A stretch of 17,208 nt of DNA from an uncultured Planctomycetaceae bacterium (GTDB taxonomy: Bacteria; Planctomycetota; Planctomycetia; Pirellulales; Pirellulaceae): NCBI GenBank assembly GCA_903927685.1, contig CAIYOB010000980.1, positions 1 through 17,208 of the forward strand. The letters run 5' to 3'. The notes beneath the pieces are model-generated. The model was given only the letters and a program-made list of their open reading frames with translations. It was not told the origin of the DNA and made no database searches. The stretch's first letter is position 1. Every line of letters starts with the position of its first letter. A program made the position numbers and the translations under genes. Below, piece by piece: positions 1 through 7,592 of the stretch.

Positions 1-852
1 AACGACCAGGGCGGCGTCTTGGACGATATCCTGGTTTCGCAAATGGAGACGCCCAGTGGGCGGCGGTACCATCTGCTGGTGGTCAACGCCAGCAATCGAG
101 CCAAGATCGTCGCCTGGTTCCGGCAGTTGCTGACCCCGGACGACGGCGACGTCGAGCTGGCCGATCGGACCACCGAGACGGCCATGATCGCCCTGCAAGG
201 CCCCCAGTCGCTTCAGATCCTCAGACGGCTGGTGAACGTCGATCTGGAGCGGATGGGCTATTACACCGGCGTGGTGACCGAATATTTCGACCGGCCGTGC
301 ACGATCAGCCGCACGGGCTATACGGGCGAGGACGGTTTCGAGCTGATCGTGCGGGCCGAAGACGCTGTCGAGCTGGTGACGAACCTGTTTCGAGCCGGCC
401 GGGAAACCGGGCTGCAGGCCGCTGGTCTGGGCGCTCGGGACACGTTACGCTTGGAAGCCGGTATGCCGCTGTACGGGCATGAACTGTCGGAGACGATCAA
501 CCCGTTTCAAGCCGGGCTGGGGTTCGCGGTCAACCTGCAGGGCCGCTCGTTCGTCGGCGCGGAGGCCCTGCGGCGACTGAAGGACGACCCCCGGCAGTTG
601 AAACGGATCGGTTTGGCATTGGCGGGCCGGCGCGTCCCGCGCGAGAACTACCCGGTCGTCGCGGGCGGTCAGCCGGTGGGCACGGTGTCCAGCGGCACGT
701 TCTCGCCGACGTTGGACAAGCCGATCGCCATGGCGTTTGTGCAGCCCGAAGCAGCGGCCGTGGGCGCGGAACTGGCCGTCGACATCCGGGGGCGTTTGGA
801 AGCCGCGCAAATCGTCGAGTTGCCGTTTTATCGTCGAAGCCAGCGAGCTTAG
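1..852 (+). CDS. gcvT: Aminomethyltransferase (glycine cleavage T protein), 5' partial
   Basis: T protein of the glycine cleavage system. It takes the aminomethyl group from lipoylated H protein, passes the one-carbon unit to tetrahydrofolate and releases ammonia. The reading frame is open from base 1, so the start lies outside the window; 283 residues are visible against a usual length of about 360-370. The visible part begins with NDQGGVLDDILV, matching the conserved GG-x-x-DD segment near the folate site. It continues with ALQGPQ, SRTGYTGEDGFEL, and LRLEAGMPLYGHEL followed by NPFQAGLGFAV, all hallmarks of GcvT. The C-terminal beta-barrel part (PVGTVSSGTFSPTLDKPIAMAFV) is intact and the gene ends cleanly in TAG. 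It is the first visible gene of an operon, with gcvH starting 33 bases downstream. Identification is very secure. Confidence 0.97.
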   Translation, partial: NDQGGVLDDILVSQMETPSGRRYHLLVVNASNRAKIVAWFRQLLTPDDGDVELADRTTETAMIALQGPQSLQILRRLVNVDLERMGYYTGVVTEYFDRPCTISRTGYTGEDGFELIVRAEDAVELVTNLFRAGRETGLQAAGLGARDTLRLEAGMPLYGHELSETINPFQAGLGFAVNLQGRSFVGAEALRRLKDDPRQLKRIGLALAGRRVPRENYPVVAGGQPVGTVSSGTFSPTLDKPIAMAFVQPEAAAVGAELAVDIRGRLEAAQIVELPFYRRSQRA

Positions 853-885
853 GCAACCCAGGAATCAGGAATAAGGAACGCAGTC

Positions 886-1284
886 GTGAAACCAGAAGAG
901 CTGTTGTACAGCGAGACCCACGAATGGGTCCAAGTCGCGGACGAGGGCGGCGTCAAGGTCGCTACGGTGGGTATCTCGGCGTTCGCCGTCGAGCAGTTGA
1001 CGGACCTGGTGTTCATGGAATTGCCGCCAGTCGGCAAGCACGTGGCGGCGGGCGAGGAGTTCGGCGAGGTCGAGTCGGTCAAGGCCGTCAGCCCGCTGTA
1101 CAGCCCCGTGGACGGGGAAATCCTCGAGGTCAACCGCGACCTGCCGGACCGCCTGGAGACCCTGAACCAGGACCCGTACGGGGCAGGGTGGGTGATGAAA
1201 GTCCGCCTGACGGGCGAGACGGCGTTATCCAAGCTGATGGATTACGGTGCGTACCAGAAGCAGTGTGCTGAGGCAGGACACTAG
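886..1284 (+). CDS. gcvH: Glycine cleavage system H protein
   Basis: Small lipoyl carrier protein that shuttles the aminomethyl group between P and T proteins and is reoxidised by the L protein. It has 132 residues, close to the usual 125-130. The lipoyl-domain signature EVESVKAVSPLYSPVDGEI is present, and K66 is the lysine that receives lipoate. The N-terminal YSETHEWV and the C-terminal GAGWVMKVRL are also typical. It starts with GTG, preceded by an AGGAATAAGGAA purine stretch. It lies between gcvT and gcvPA in the same orientation. The lipoate ligase-like gene at the end of the operon (from 4129) is the obvious candidate for modifying K66. Confidence 0.97.
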   Translation: MKPEELLYSETHEWVQVADEGGVKVATVGISAFAVEQLTDLVFMELPPVGKHVAAGEEFGEVESVKAVSPLYSPVDGEILEVNRDLPDRLETLNQDPYGAGWVMKVRLTGETALSKLMDYGAYQKQCAEAGH

Positions 1285-1305
1285 GGCAGGGCAGGGCAGG
1301 GGGGG
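1284..1305 (+). repeat. GGGCA microrepeat overlapping the gcvPA ribosome-binding region
   Basis: The short gap between gcvH and gcvPA is mostly three direct GGGCA units followed by a run of seven G. The purine-rich run lies about 10 bases before the ATG at 1315 and must serve as the Shine-Dalgarno region. A similar GGGCA run occurs inside the lipoyl transferase gene near 4212-4226, so it may simply reflect a microsatellite preference of this genome. Confidence 0.6.
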
Positions 1306-1314
1306 TTGGCGATT

Positions 1315-2667
1315 ATGGCGTACTTGTTCAACACGGCCGAGGACCAGCAGGCGATGCTGCAGGCGATCGGAGCGGCGTCGATCGAGCAGTTGTTTGCATC
1401 GGTCCCGCCGGAATACCGCCTGTCGCGGCCGCTGGACCTGCCGCCCGCGCTGACCGAGATCGAACTGACTCGACACCTGACGGCCCTGGCCGAACGGAAT
1501 GGCTACGCGGGCCGGCAGGTGTGCTTTCTGGGCGGCGGCAGCTACGACCACTTCGTGCCGGCCGTGGTCGACGCGCTCGCCTCGCGGGGCGAGTTTTACA
1601 CCTCGTACACGCCGTATCAGCCGGAAGTGAGCCAAGGCAACTTGCAGGCGATGTTCGAGTACCAGACGCTGATCTGCCAGCTGACGGGCATGGACGTGTC
1701 CAACGCCAGCCTGTACGACGGCGGCACCGCGGCGGTCGAAGCCGTGCTGATGGCGATGAGCGTCACGCGGCGCGAGGGCAAAGTCGTCGTGGCGGCCAGC
1801 GTGCATCCGGAATACCGCCAGATCTTGGCGACATACTTGGCCGGTCTGAACACCCAGTGCGTGACGGTCGGCGCCGGCGACGGGACGACGGATTTGGAAG
1901 CCCTGGCGGCGGCGGTGGACGGCCAGACGGCCTGCGTCCTGATCCAGCATCCCAACTTTTTCGGTTGCCTGGAGGACGTTGCGGCGGTGGCCAAGATCGC
2001 GCACGACGCCGGCGCGCTGCTGGTTCAAGCCTTCGATCCGATCAGCCTGGGCCTGCTGAAGCGGCCGGCCGATCTGGGCGCGGATATTGCCGTCGCCGAG
2101 GGCCAGTCGCTGGGCACGCCGATGCTGTTCGGCGGTCCCTACTTGGGGATCATGGCCTGCCGCGAACAGTTCGTCCGCCGCATGCCGGGCCGCATCGCAG
2201 GGCAAACGACGGATCGCCGCGGCCGGCGCTGCTGGGTGCTGACTCTGCAAACGCGGGAACAGCATATTCGCCGGGACAAGGCGACGAGTAACATCTGCAC
2301 CAATCAAGGCCTGATCGCGCTCCGCGCAGCCATTTATTTGTCGGCGTTGGGACCGCAGGGATTGCGCGAGACGGCCGAATTGTGTTTGCAGAAAGCCCAT
2401 TACGCGGCCCAGCAGATCACGGCGAGCATCAAGTTCACCCGGGCCTTTGCCAAACCGACGTTCAAGGAATTCGTGGTCCGCGATTTGACCTGCGACGTCC
2501 GCGGAATCCTCGCCGCGGCCAGCCAAGCCGGGTACTTGGCCGGCGTGCCGCTGGAGCGTTGGTATCCGGAACTGAAGGACTGCTTCCTGGTCGCCGTGAC
2601 CGAGAACCGCACTCGACAGGAGATCGACGGGCTCGCCGAGTTCTTGGACCGTTTCGTAACCGCCTGA
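1315..2667 (+). CDS. gcvPA: Glycine dehydrogenase (decarboxylating) subunit 1
   Basis: N-terminal half of the split P protein. With GcvPB it decarboxylates glycine and loads the aminomethyl group onto lipoylated H protein. In the split form this subunit lacks the PLP lysine but completes the active site. The product is 450 residues, the normal length. It begins MAYLFNTAEDQQAML, matching the family start, so the ATG at 1315 is preferred over an in-frame TTG at 1306. Family stretches visible include FLGGGSYDHFVPA, FYTSYTPYQPEVSQG, MDVSNASLYDGGTAAVEA, and AEGQSLGTPMLFGGPYLG. The C-terminal NICTNQGLIALRAAIYLS and the final GVPLERWYPELKDCFLVAVTE segments are also standard. It sits 30 bases after gcvH and 22 bases before gcvPB, as expected for an operon. 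Confidence 0.97.
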   Translation: MAYLFNTAEDQQAMLQAIGAASIEQLFASVPPEYRLSRPLDLPPALTEIELTRHLTALAERNGYAGRQVCFLGGGSYDHFVPAVVDALASRGEFYTSYTPYQPEVSQGNLQAMFEYQTLICQLTGMDVSNASLYDGGTAAVEAVLMAMSVTRREGKVVVAASVHPEYRQILATYLAGLNTQCVTVGAGDGTTDLEALAAAVDGQTACVLIQHPNFFGCLEDVAAVAKIAHDAGALLVQAFDPISLGLLKRPADLGADIAVAEGQSLGTPMLFGGPYLGIMACREQFVRRMPGRIAGQTTDRRGRRCWVLTLQTREQHIRRDKATSNICTNQGLIALRAAIYLSALGPQGLRETAELCLQKAHYAAQQITASIKFTRAFAKPTFKEFVVRDLTCDVRGILAAASQAGYLAGVPLERWYPELKDCFLVAVTENRTRQEIDGLAEFLDRFVTA

Positions 2668-2689
2668 CACCGCGAACAAGGGACCCCAC

Positions 2690-4144
2690 GTGCGCAACAA
2701 CCAATCCACGGATCTGCTGTTCGAGTTGTCCAAGCCGGGCCGCCGCGCGGTGCGACTGCCGGCCTGCGACGTCCCGCAGCGGCCCTGCGACCAATTGCTG
2801 CCCGCCGACTCGCTGGCCCCGCAGCCGCCGCCGTTGCCGGAGTTGGCCGAGCCGGACCTGGTGCGGCATTTCTCGAACTTGTCGACGCTGAACATGTCCG
2901 TCGATACGCACTTCTATCCCTTAGGGTCCTGTACCATGAAGTACAACCCCAAGCGGAACGAACGGCTGGCGTCGCTGCCCGGCCTCGCCAACCTGCATCC
3001 CTACCAGCCGGAAGACATGCTGCAGGGCTTGCTGCAACTGCTGTTCGAACTGCAGCAGATGCTGGGCGAGATTTCGGGCTTGCCCGCAGTATCGCTGCAG
3101 CCGGCCGCCGGAGCTCATGGCGAGCTGACCGCCTTGATGGTGGCCGCCGCCGAGTTCCGCGCGCGGGGCGAACGGCGAACCAAGGTCTTGGCCCCCGACT
3201 CGGCGCACGGGACCAATCCGGCCAGTGCGCGGATGGCCGGCTTTGAGACGGTCACCGTCAAGAGCACCGACGGCGGTCTGGTCGACCTGGACGACCTGCG
3301 CGCCAAGCTGGACGACCAGCTGGCAGTGTTCATGATGACGAACCCTAACACGCTGGGATTGTTCGATGGCCAGATCGGCCAGATCGCCCAGTGGGTCCAT
3401 GACCGCGGCGGGCTGATCTATCTGGACGGCGCCAACATGAACGCCGTACTGGGCATCACGCGTCCGGGCGATTTTGGCGCGGACATGATGCACTTCAATC
3501 CGCACAAGACGTTCTCCGGCCCGCATGGCGGCGGCGGTCCCGGCGCGGGGCCGATCTGCGTCACCGACCGGTTGGGGCCTTACCTACCGGTGCCGGTGGT
3601 TGCCTGGGACGGCCAGCGGTATCGGTTGGAGTGCGACCGCCCGCAGTCCATCGGCCGCGTCCGCAGCTTCTTCGGCAACGTCGGCGTCCTGGTCCGCGCC
3701 TATTGCTACCTCCGCACTTACGGCCCCGCGGGGCTGAAAGCCGTCTCGGAAAACGCGGTGTTGAACGCCAACTACCTGCTCAGCCGCGTCAAGCATTTCC
3801 TGCCCGTACCGCAGGGCGACCGTTGTATGCACGAATTCGTCGCCTCGGCGTCCCGGCTGAAGAAAGAGAAAGGCATCTCGGCGATGGACCTCGCCAAGCG
3901 GTTGCTGGACGACGGCTTCCACGCTCCGACGGTGTATTTTCCTTTGACCGTTCCGGAGGCGATCATGATCGAGCCGACGGAGACGGAGAGCAAAGAGACC
4001 TTGGACGCGTTCGCCGAGACCTTGCGGCGGTTGATCGAGCAACCGCCGGACGCCTTGCACGAGGCGCCCGACACCACGCCGGTCAGTCGTCCCGATGAAG
4101 TCCAGGCGGCGCGCAAGCCCGTACTCCGATGGAATGCCGACTGA
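2690..4144 (+). CDS. gcvPB: Glycine dehydrogenase (decarboxylating) subunit 2
   Basis: PLP-binding C-terminal half of the split P protein, partner of GcvPA. The product is 484 residues from a GTG start. The PLP site is clear: NPHKTFSGPHGGGGPGAGP, with K273 the Schiff-base lysine. Other family segments are FYPLGSCTMKYNPKRNE, SLQPAAGAHGELTALM, DSAHGTNPASARMAGF, MMTNPNTLGLFD and YLDGANMNAVLGI. The C-terminal PLTVPEAIMIEPTETESKE is also conserved. A polar tail of about 35 residues follows the conserved domain. The last 16 bases overlap the start of the lipoyl/octanoyl transferase gene, so translation of the two may be coupled. Confidence 0.97.
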   Translation: MRNNQSTDLLFELSKPGRRAVRLPACDVPQRPCDQLLPADSLAPQPPPLPELAEPDLVRHFSNLSTLNMSVDTHFYPLGSCTMKYNPKRNERLASLPGLANLHPYQPEDMLQGLLQLLFELQQMLGEISGLPAVSLQPAAGAHGELTALMVAAAEFRARGERRTKVLAPDSAHGTNPASARMAGFETVTVKSTDGGLVDLDDLRAKLDDQLAVFMMTNPNTLGLFDGQIGQIAQWVHDRGGLIYLDGANMNAVLGITRPGDFGADMMHFNPHKTFSGPHGGGGPGAGPICVTDRLGPYLPVPVVAWDGQRYRLECDRPQSIGRVRSFFGNVGVLVRAYCYLRTYGPAGLKAVSENAVLNANYLLSRVKHFLPVPQGDRCMHEFVASASRLKKEKGISAMDLAKRLLDDGFHAPTVYFPLTVPEAIMIEPTETESKETLDAFAETLRRLIEQPPDALHEAPDTTPVSRPDEVQAARKPVLRWNAD

Positions 4145-4872
4145 TCTTCGACGCCCCGGCCGCCGGTAGCTGGAACATGGCGCTGGACGAAGCGCTGCTG
4201 GAGTCCGCCGGCAGGGCAGGGCAGGGGAGTTGCCTGCGGTTCTACGGATGGGAAGTCCCCACGCTCTCGTTGGGCTACTTCCAACAGGCCGCCGATCGGG
4301 GGACGCATCCGGCCAGTGGCCATTGTCCCGCGGTGCGCCGGGCGACAGGCGGCGGCGCGATCCTGCACGACGTCGAACTGACCTACAGCTACACCACGGC
4401 CGTCGGCACGCACCTCAGTTCCGACTTGGCCGCCTTGTACGAGTCCTTTCATACGGCGTTGGTCGGGGAATTGGCGCGGTACGCAGTGACGGCCCGACTG
4501 TGCCGGACGCCGCCCAAGCGGCCGCGGGGGGAGGAGCCGTTCCTGTGTTTTCAGCGGCGGGCCGAGCGGGATGTGCTGGTCGGAGACGCCAAAATCGCCG
4601 GCAGCGCTCAACGGCGGCATCGGGGCACGCTGCTGCAACATGGCAGCGTCCTGCTGCGGCGCTCGTCAGCCGCCCCCGAACTCGATGGAATTGCGGAACT
4701 TGCTTGCGTCGCCATCAATCCAAGGGAACTGGCGGAAGGCTGGGCTCGGCGTGCGGCCGGCATGTTGGGCCTGACACTTCGGCCCGGCACGGCGACCGCT
4801 GACGAATGGCAGGCGGCGGAGCGGTTTCAGGCCGGGCAATTCGCCAAACCCGGCTGGACAAACCGCAGATAA
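4129..4872 (+). CDS. Lipoate-protein ligase / octanoyltransferase family protein (LipM-like)
   Basis: A cofactor transferase of the BPL/LplA/LipB fold, 247 residues. It probably attaches octanoate or lipoate to the H protein encoded in the same operon. Visible motifs are NMALDEALLES near the N-terminus, VRRATGGGAILHDVELTYS at residues 69-87 (the RR-x-TGG-x-x-x-H loop), FLCF around C140, and the lysine loop GDAKIAGSAQRR at 152-163, with K155 the presumed acyl-site lysine. C140 aligns with the catalytic cysteine of LipM-type octanoyl-ACP:GcvH octanoyltransferases, which form a thioester intermediate. That favours LipM over an ATP-dependent LplA. The length is somewhat short (LipM about 280), and no LplA-type C-terminal domain is evident. 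The ATG at 4129 overlaps gcvPB by 16 bases. Confidence 0.85.
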   Translation: MECRLIFDAPAAGSWNMALDEALLESAGRAGQGSCLRFYGWEVPTLSLGYFQQAADRGTHPASGHCPAVRRATGGGAILHDVELTYSYTTAVGTHLSSDLAALYESFHTALVGELARYAVTARLCRTPPKRPRGEEPFLCFQRRAERDVLVGDAKIAGSAQRRHRGTLLQHGSVLLRRSSAAPELDGIAELACVAINPRELAEGWARRAAGMLGLTLRPGTATADEWQAAERFQAGQFAKPGWTNRR

Positions 4873-4873
4873 C

Positions 4874-4890
4874 TTGCTTTAAATATGGTT
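4874..4890 (+). promoter_or_regulatory. AT-rich possible promoter before the FHA gene
   Basis: The gap between the lipoyl transferase and the FHA gene has an AT-rich island, TTGCTTTAAATATGGTT, in otherwise GC-rich DNA. A TAAATA hexamer at 4880-4885 could be a -10 element, with transcription beginning about 40 bases before the ATG at 4932. No well-spaced -35 hexamer is visible, so this is weak. Confidence 0.25.
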
Positions 4891-4915
4891 TCTGGGGCGC
4901 GAAGTCAGCTGTCCG

Positions 4916-4931
4916 ATAGGGATGATCCTAT
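4916..4931 (+). promoter_or_regulatory. Small inverted repeat covering the FHA ribosome-binding site
   Basis: ATAGG (4916-4920) and CCTAT (4927-4931) are inverted around a six-base loop and end directly at the ATG at 4932. The only Shine-Dalgarno-like bases, AGGG at 4918-4921, lie in the 5' arm. A five-base-pair stem is weak, and any role in translation control is inference. Confidence 0.3.
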
Positions 4932-5636
4932 ATGAAGGTCAAGCTCAAGCTGGTCAAGGGTCCGGAGGCGGGCAAGGAACTCAAGATCCCCACCCCCAAG
5001 TGCGTTATCGGCCGCGGTGAGGACTGCCATCTGCGTCCGAAGAGCGATGCGATCAGCCGACGGCATTGTGTCATCTACGTCAAGGGCGGCGAGTTGATCG
5101 TCCGGGACTTGGGCAGCAAGAACGGGACGCTGGTCAACGGCGACCGGATCGCGGAAGATCGCGTCCTGAAAGCCGGCGATACGCTTCAGTTTGGGCCGCT
5201 GGCCTTCGAGATCGTCATCGACCATGCTCTGGGCGGCGAAAAGAAACCCAAGGTCACCAGTGTCAAAGAGGCCGCGGCGCGAACGACGGCCGGCGGCAAA
5301 GACACGGTGATGCTGGACGAGGGCGACATCAGCGACTGGCTGGAGGAAGCGGACCAGGAGGACCGGTTGCGGCGCCGTGCCGATCCGGAGACGCGCCAGC
5401 TGAGGCTCGATGAAACCGACCAGGTCTCGTTGCAGAAGAAGCTGGCGATGACGGCCGAGGCCGCTGTCGCTGAGACCGAGGCCCCCGCCGCGTCCGATTC
5501 CAAGGAGATGCCAGCGGCGGGCAAGGCCAAGGGCAAAAAGGTGTTCGGCAAGCTGCCGCAGCGGCCGGAGGCCGAATCCGCGAATTCCCGCGAAGCGGCG
5601 GCTGAAATGCTCAAGAAATTCTTCAACAAGCGGTGA
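4932..5636 (+). CDS. FHA domain-containing protein
   Basis: A cytosolic protein of 234 residues with an N-terminal forkhead-associated domain (about residues 1-98), a phosphothreonine-binding module. All key FHA positions are present: IGRG at 26-29 (G27, R28), SRRH at 42-45, and the SKNGT loop at 62-66 with N64. The rest (about 100-234) is charged and low in complexity: an acidic stretch DEGDISDWLEEADQEDR, Ala/Glu-rich linkers, and a basic C-terminal helix AAAEMLKKFFNKR. There is no signal peptide or membrane segment. It lies 36 bases before the ECF sigma gene in the same direction, so it may belong to the same signalling unit, but no kinase gene is visible here. The ligand is unknown. Confidence 0.9.
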   Translation: MKVKLKLVKGPEAGKELKIPTPKCVIGRGEDCHLRPKSDAISRRHCVIYVKGGELIVRDLGSKNGTLVNGDRIAEDRVLKAGDTLQFGPLAFEIVIDHALGGEKKPKVTSVKEAAARTTAGGKDTVMLDEGDISDWLEEADQEDRLRRRADPETRQLRLDETDQVSLQKKLAMTAEAAVAETEAPAASDSKEMPAAGKAKGKKVFGKLPQRPEAESANSREAAAEMLKKFFNKR

Positions 5637-5672
5637 TTCCCCGTTCCGCTATCAAGAGGGGACCGGCGGCCC

Positions 5673-6242
5673 GTGTCCAGCAGCCTTCGGCAGCTCGTAC
5701 AGCATTGCTTGGCCGGCGACGAATCCGCGATGGTGGATTTGATCGAGCGGTATCGTGACCGCGTGTTTCGCTTTTGCTATCGCATGCTGGGGCAGCGTCA
5801 GGACGCCGAGGACGCCGCCCAAGAGACCTTCGTCCGCGTGCTCCGCAGCTTGCCCTCGTGGGACTCCGCTCGCGAATTCGAGCCCTGGCTGCTAGCCATC
5901 GCCGGCAATCGCTGCCGGACCATGTTGGCAGCCCGCAAGCGGATCCCGACGACCGGCTTGGTGGGCGAGGACCAGTTGGTCGACCGGGCGGCGGATGGCG
6001 GTTCCTTGCGGTCGTTGCGCGAAGAGGTTCAGTTGGCCGTGCTCCGGTTGCGGCCCGAGCTTCGCGAGGCGTTCATCCTGTTCCACGAGAACGAATTGAG
6101 CTACGATCAGATCGCGGAAGCACTCCAGCGGCCGTTGGGAACGGTCAAGACGTGGATTCACAAAGCCCGCCAGCAGTTGATGGCTCAACTGCGGCAGCGC
6201 GAAGTCGTGGGAGAACGGGGGCATGCGATGCGAGCAGTTTGA
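5673..6242 (+). CDS. RNA polymerase ECF-type sigma factor
   Basis: A sigma70-family, group 4 (ECF) factor of 189 residues. It directs RNA polymerase core to an alternative promoter set, which cannot be named from sequence. Region 2 occupies about residues 20-90: the core-binding segment RVFRFCYRMLGQRQDAEDAAQ continues with ETFVRVLRSLPSW and EFEPWLLAIAGNRCRTML. Region 4 occupies about 118-172, with the helix-turn-helix ELSYDQIAEALQRPLGTVKT and WIHKARQQLMAQL binding the -35 element. The start is GTG at 5673, with AGAGGGGA about 10 bases upstream. The 3' end overlaps the anti-sigma gene by 20 bases, the usual arrangement for an ECF factor and its inhibitor. Confidence 0.95.
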   Translation: MSSSLRQLVQHCLAGDESAMVDLIERYRDRVFRFCYRMLGQRQDAEDAAQETFVRVLRSLPSWDSAREFEPWLLAIAGNRCRTMLAARKRIPTTGLVGEDQLVDRAADGGSLRSLREEVQLAVLRLRPELREAFILFHENELSYDQIAEALQRPLGTVKTWIHKARQQLMAQLRQREVVGERGHAMRAV

Positions 6243-6948
6243 ACGCCGACTGCATCAAGTCTTGGATCGTCGCGAAGTGCCGTCCGAGGATCCCCGGCTG
6301 AGTTCTCACGCCCGGCAGTGCCCCCCGTGCCGCCAGCGGCTTGCGGCCTGTCATCGCCTGTTGACGGGACTGGACTTGTTGGAATTGCCCGTGCCCGGGG
6401 ATGACTTTCCGTTGCAGGTCGTTCGCCGGGCCGAGCGCCCCCGGCGGCAGCTTGCGGCCCACCGACGTTTCCAGGGCGTCTGGGCCTCTCTCGCCGTGGG
6501 CCTGGCGTTGGCCCTGCTGGTTCCGCTGGCTTGGTATGCCCACCGCTCCCAGGCGATTGTCCGGCATCGCGAGCTGGCGGCCCGCCCCGTCGCTCCGGCG
6601 ACGGCAATCGCGGGCAAGCAAGGCAATCTGCCGGCCGGGATTTCGAGGTCACCGCGACCAGCCCATGCCGGCCCGGGGCCCAAGCTCGGTGTGGCCGCGT
6701 CCACGTCGCTCGCGATCGATCGCCATCCGCCGCTGGCCTTGCTGCGGGTCTGGACGGCCTCCTGGTCCGACCGCTGGAATCCGGTCGATGAACTCACGGA
6801 CGGCCTGACGCCGATCACGACGCCTTTGGGCGTCGCCGTCGAAGAGATCCGCCGGACCATCCCCCTGGGACAGGTCGAGGCTCCTCAGCCCCCGTCCGCC
6901 GATTCGGTGCGGAAAGATCCACGCCACCAGACGCCGCGTATCGCGTAG
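6223..6948 (+). CDS. Zinc-finger (ZAS-type) membrane anti-sigma factor
   Basis: Probable partner that holds the ECF sigma factor encoded immediately upstream. The product has 241 residues. The N-terminus has C3 and the H29-x3-C33-x2-C36 motif (SHARQCPPC), the zinc-binding signature of ZAS anti-sigma domains. A single hydrophobic segment at about 86-106 (VWASLAVGLALALLVPLAWY) should cross the membrane, leaving a Pro/Ala/Arg-rich outer part of about 130 residues with no recognisable sensor domain. The ATG at 6223 lies 20 bases inside the sigma gene, with a GGGAGAACGGGGG stretch just before it, so translation is probably coupled. The signal it responds to cannot be read from the sequence. Confidence 0.85.
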   Translation: MRCEQFERRLHQVLDRREVPSEDPRLSSHARQCPPCRQRLAACHRLLTGLDLLELPVPGDDFPLQVVRRAERPRRQLAAHRRFQGVWASLAVGLALALLVPLAWYAHRSQAIVRHRELAARPVAPATAIAGKQGNLPAGISRSPRPAHAGPGPKLGVAASTSLAIDRHPPLALLRVWTASWSDRWNPVDELTDGLTPITTPLGVAVEEIRRTIPLGQVEAPQPPSADSVRKDPRHQTPRIA

Positions 6949-6980
6949 CGGGCCTCGATCGGAGCAGGTCCGAATCGTAA

Positions 6981-7029
6981 CCCGACGCGTCAGCGAGGAA
7001 CGGACGAGGATCCTCGCTGACGCTTCGGG
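6981..7029. repeat. REP-like intergenic hairpin, possible bidirectional terminator
   Basis: Arms 6981-6999 and 7011-7029 are complementary over 19 bases with one mismatch; the core CGTCAGCGAGGA pairs with TCCTCGCTGACG. The loop is 11 bases, and a perfect 12-base palindrome CGAGGATCCTCG spans 7005-7016. There is no T run, so a classical intrinsic terminator is unlikely. The GCGTCAGCGAGG core resembles dispersed intergenic hairpins I recall from planctomycete genomes. It separates the sigma/anti-sigma pair from the next gene. Confidence 0.8.
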
Positions 7030-7123
7030 GTGCGATGCGCCCCTCACAATCCGGCTAATCCGGACTTTCCGCATTTTGCGAAAACGCTCGCCATTCTTCG
7101 CGGAATTCCTGGACTGCGCACAG

Positions 7124-7142
7124 TTACGTGTTAAGTTACCTT
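7124..7142 (+). promoter_or_regulatory. AT-rich promoter-like stretch before the small arginine-rich gene
   Basis: The sequence GTTACGTGTTAAGTTACC is the most AT-rich part of the region from 6949 to 7220 and contains three GTTA repeats. It lies about 80 bases before the GTG start at 7221. A TAAGTT hexamer could serve as a -10 element, but no good -35 is seen. It is listed as a weak candidate only. Confidence 0.2.
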
Positions 7143-7220
7143 AGCCGGAATTCTCGCCGCATCTTCTCAACCCTTTCAAATCTGTTGGCGTCTTCGCCCA
7201 AGTCTTCGGAGGATCAGCCT

Positions 7221-7565
7221 GTGAACGTCGAATGCATCGCTGGCAACGTTGAAGTCCTGATGGAACGCCGTACGATGGCCGGTCGCCGCCACGAGGGCAG
7301 TGATCGGCGCAAGGCCAGCGTTCCCGTGGCCGAGGAGCGGCGCAAGGGCGAGCGGCGGAACTCACACCGTCGCCGCCAAATCGATCCCACGACCTGTGAA
7401 CGGGATTACAGCGGCGATGAAATCGAGTTCATGCGGGCCCTGGACTCGTACAAACGGACCAGCGGACGCATGTTCCCCACGTGCAGCGAAATCCTCGAAG
7501 TCATCCGTTCGCTGGGATATGCCAAGGCGTCCTGTATGACCACCGCCGAACCGGAGTCCCTTTGA
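7221..7565 (+). CDS. Small arginine-rich conserved hypothetical protein
   Basis: A 114-residue protein of unknown function. The GTG at 7221 is preferred because GGAGGA (7208-7213) lies seven bases upstream; an open frame extends back to an in-frame ATG-type start near 7128 but without a ribosome-binding site. The N-terminal half carries spaced RR pairs ([29 protein letters not shown]), giving a strongly basic region. The C-terminal half is a different, well-ordered block with [20 protein letters not shown] and then [20 protein letters not shown], which looks like a small helical domain. I recall similar small proteins from planctomycetes, but no function is assigned. The basic part suggests nucleic-acid binding, which is inference. 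It has its own intergenic region and no operon partner. Confidence 0.75.
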   Translation: MNVECIAGNVEVLMERRTMAGRRHEGSDRRKASVPVAEERRKGERRNSHRRRQIDPTTCERDYSGDEIEFMRALDSYKRTSGRMFPTCSEILEVIRSLGYAKASCMTTAEPESL

Positions 7566-7592
7566 GGTCGGAGGCGAACAGCGAGCGTTCCT

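Noticed and set aside
1225..2895. A 556-residue open frame on the minus strand opposite gcvPA
   Set aside because: It is antisense to a clear gcvPA and the start of gcvPB, is Arg/Gln/His-rich, has no family motif and is explained by high GC codon usage.
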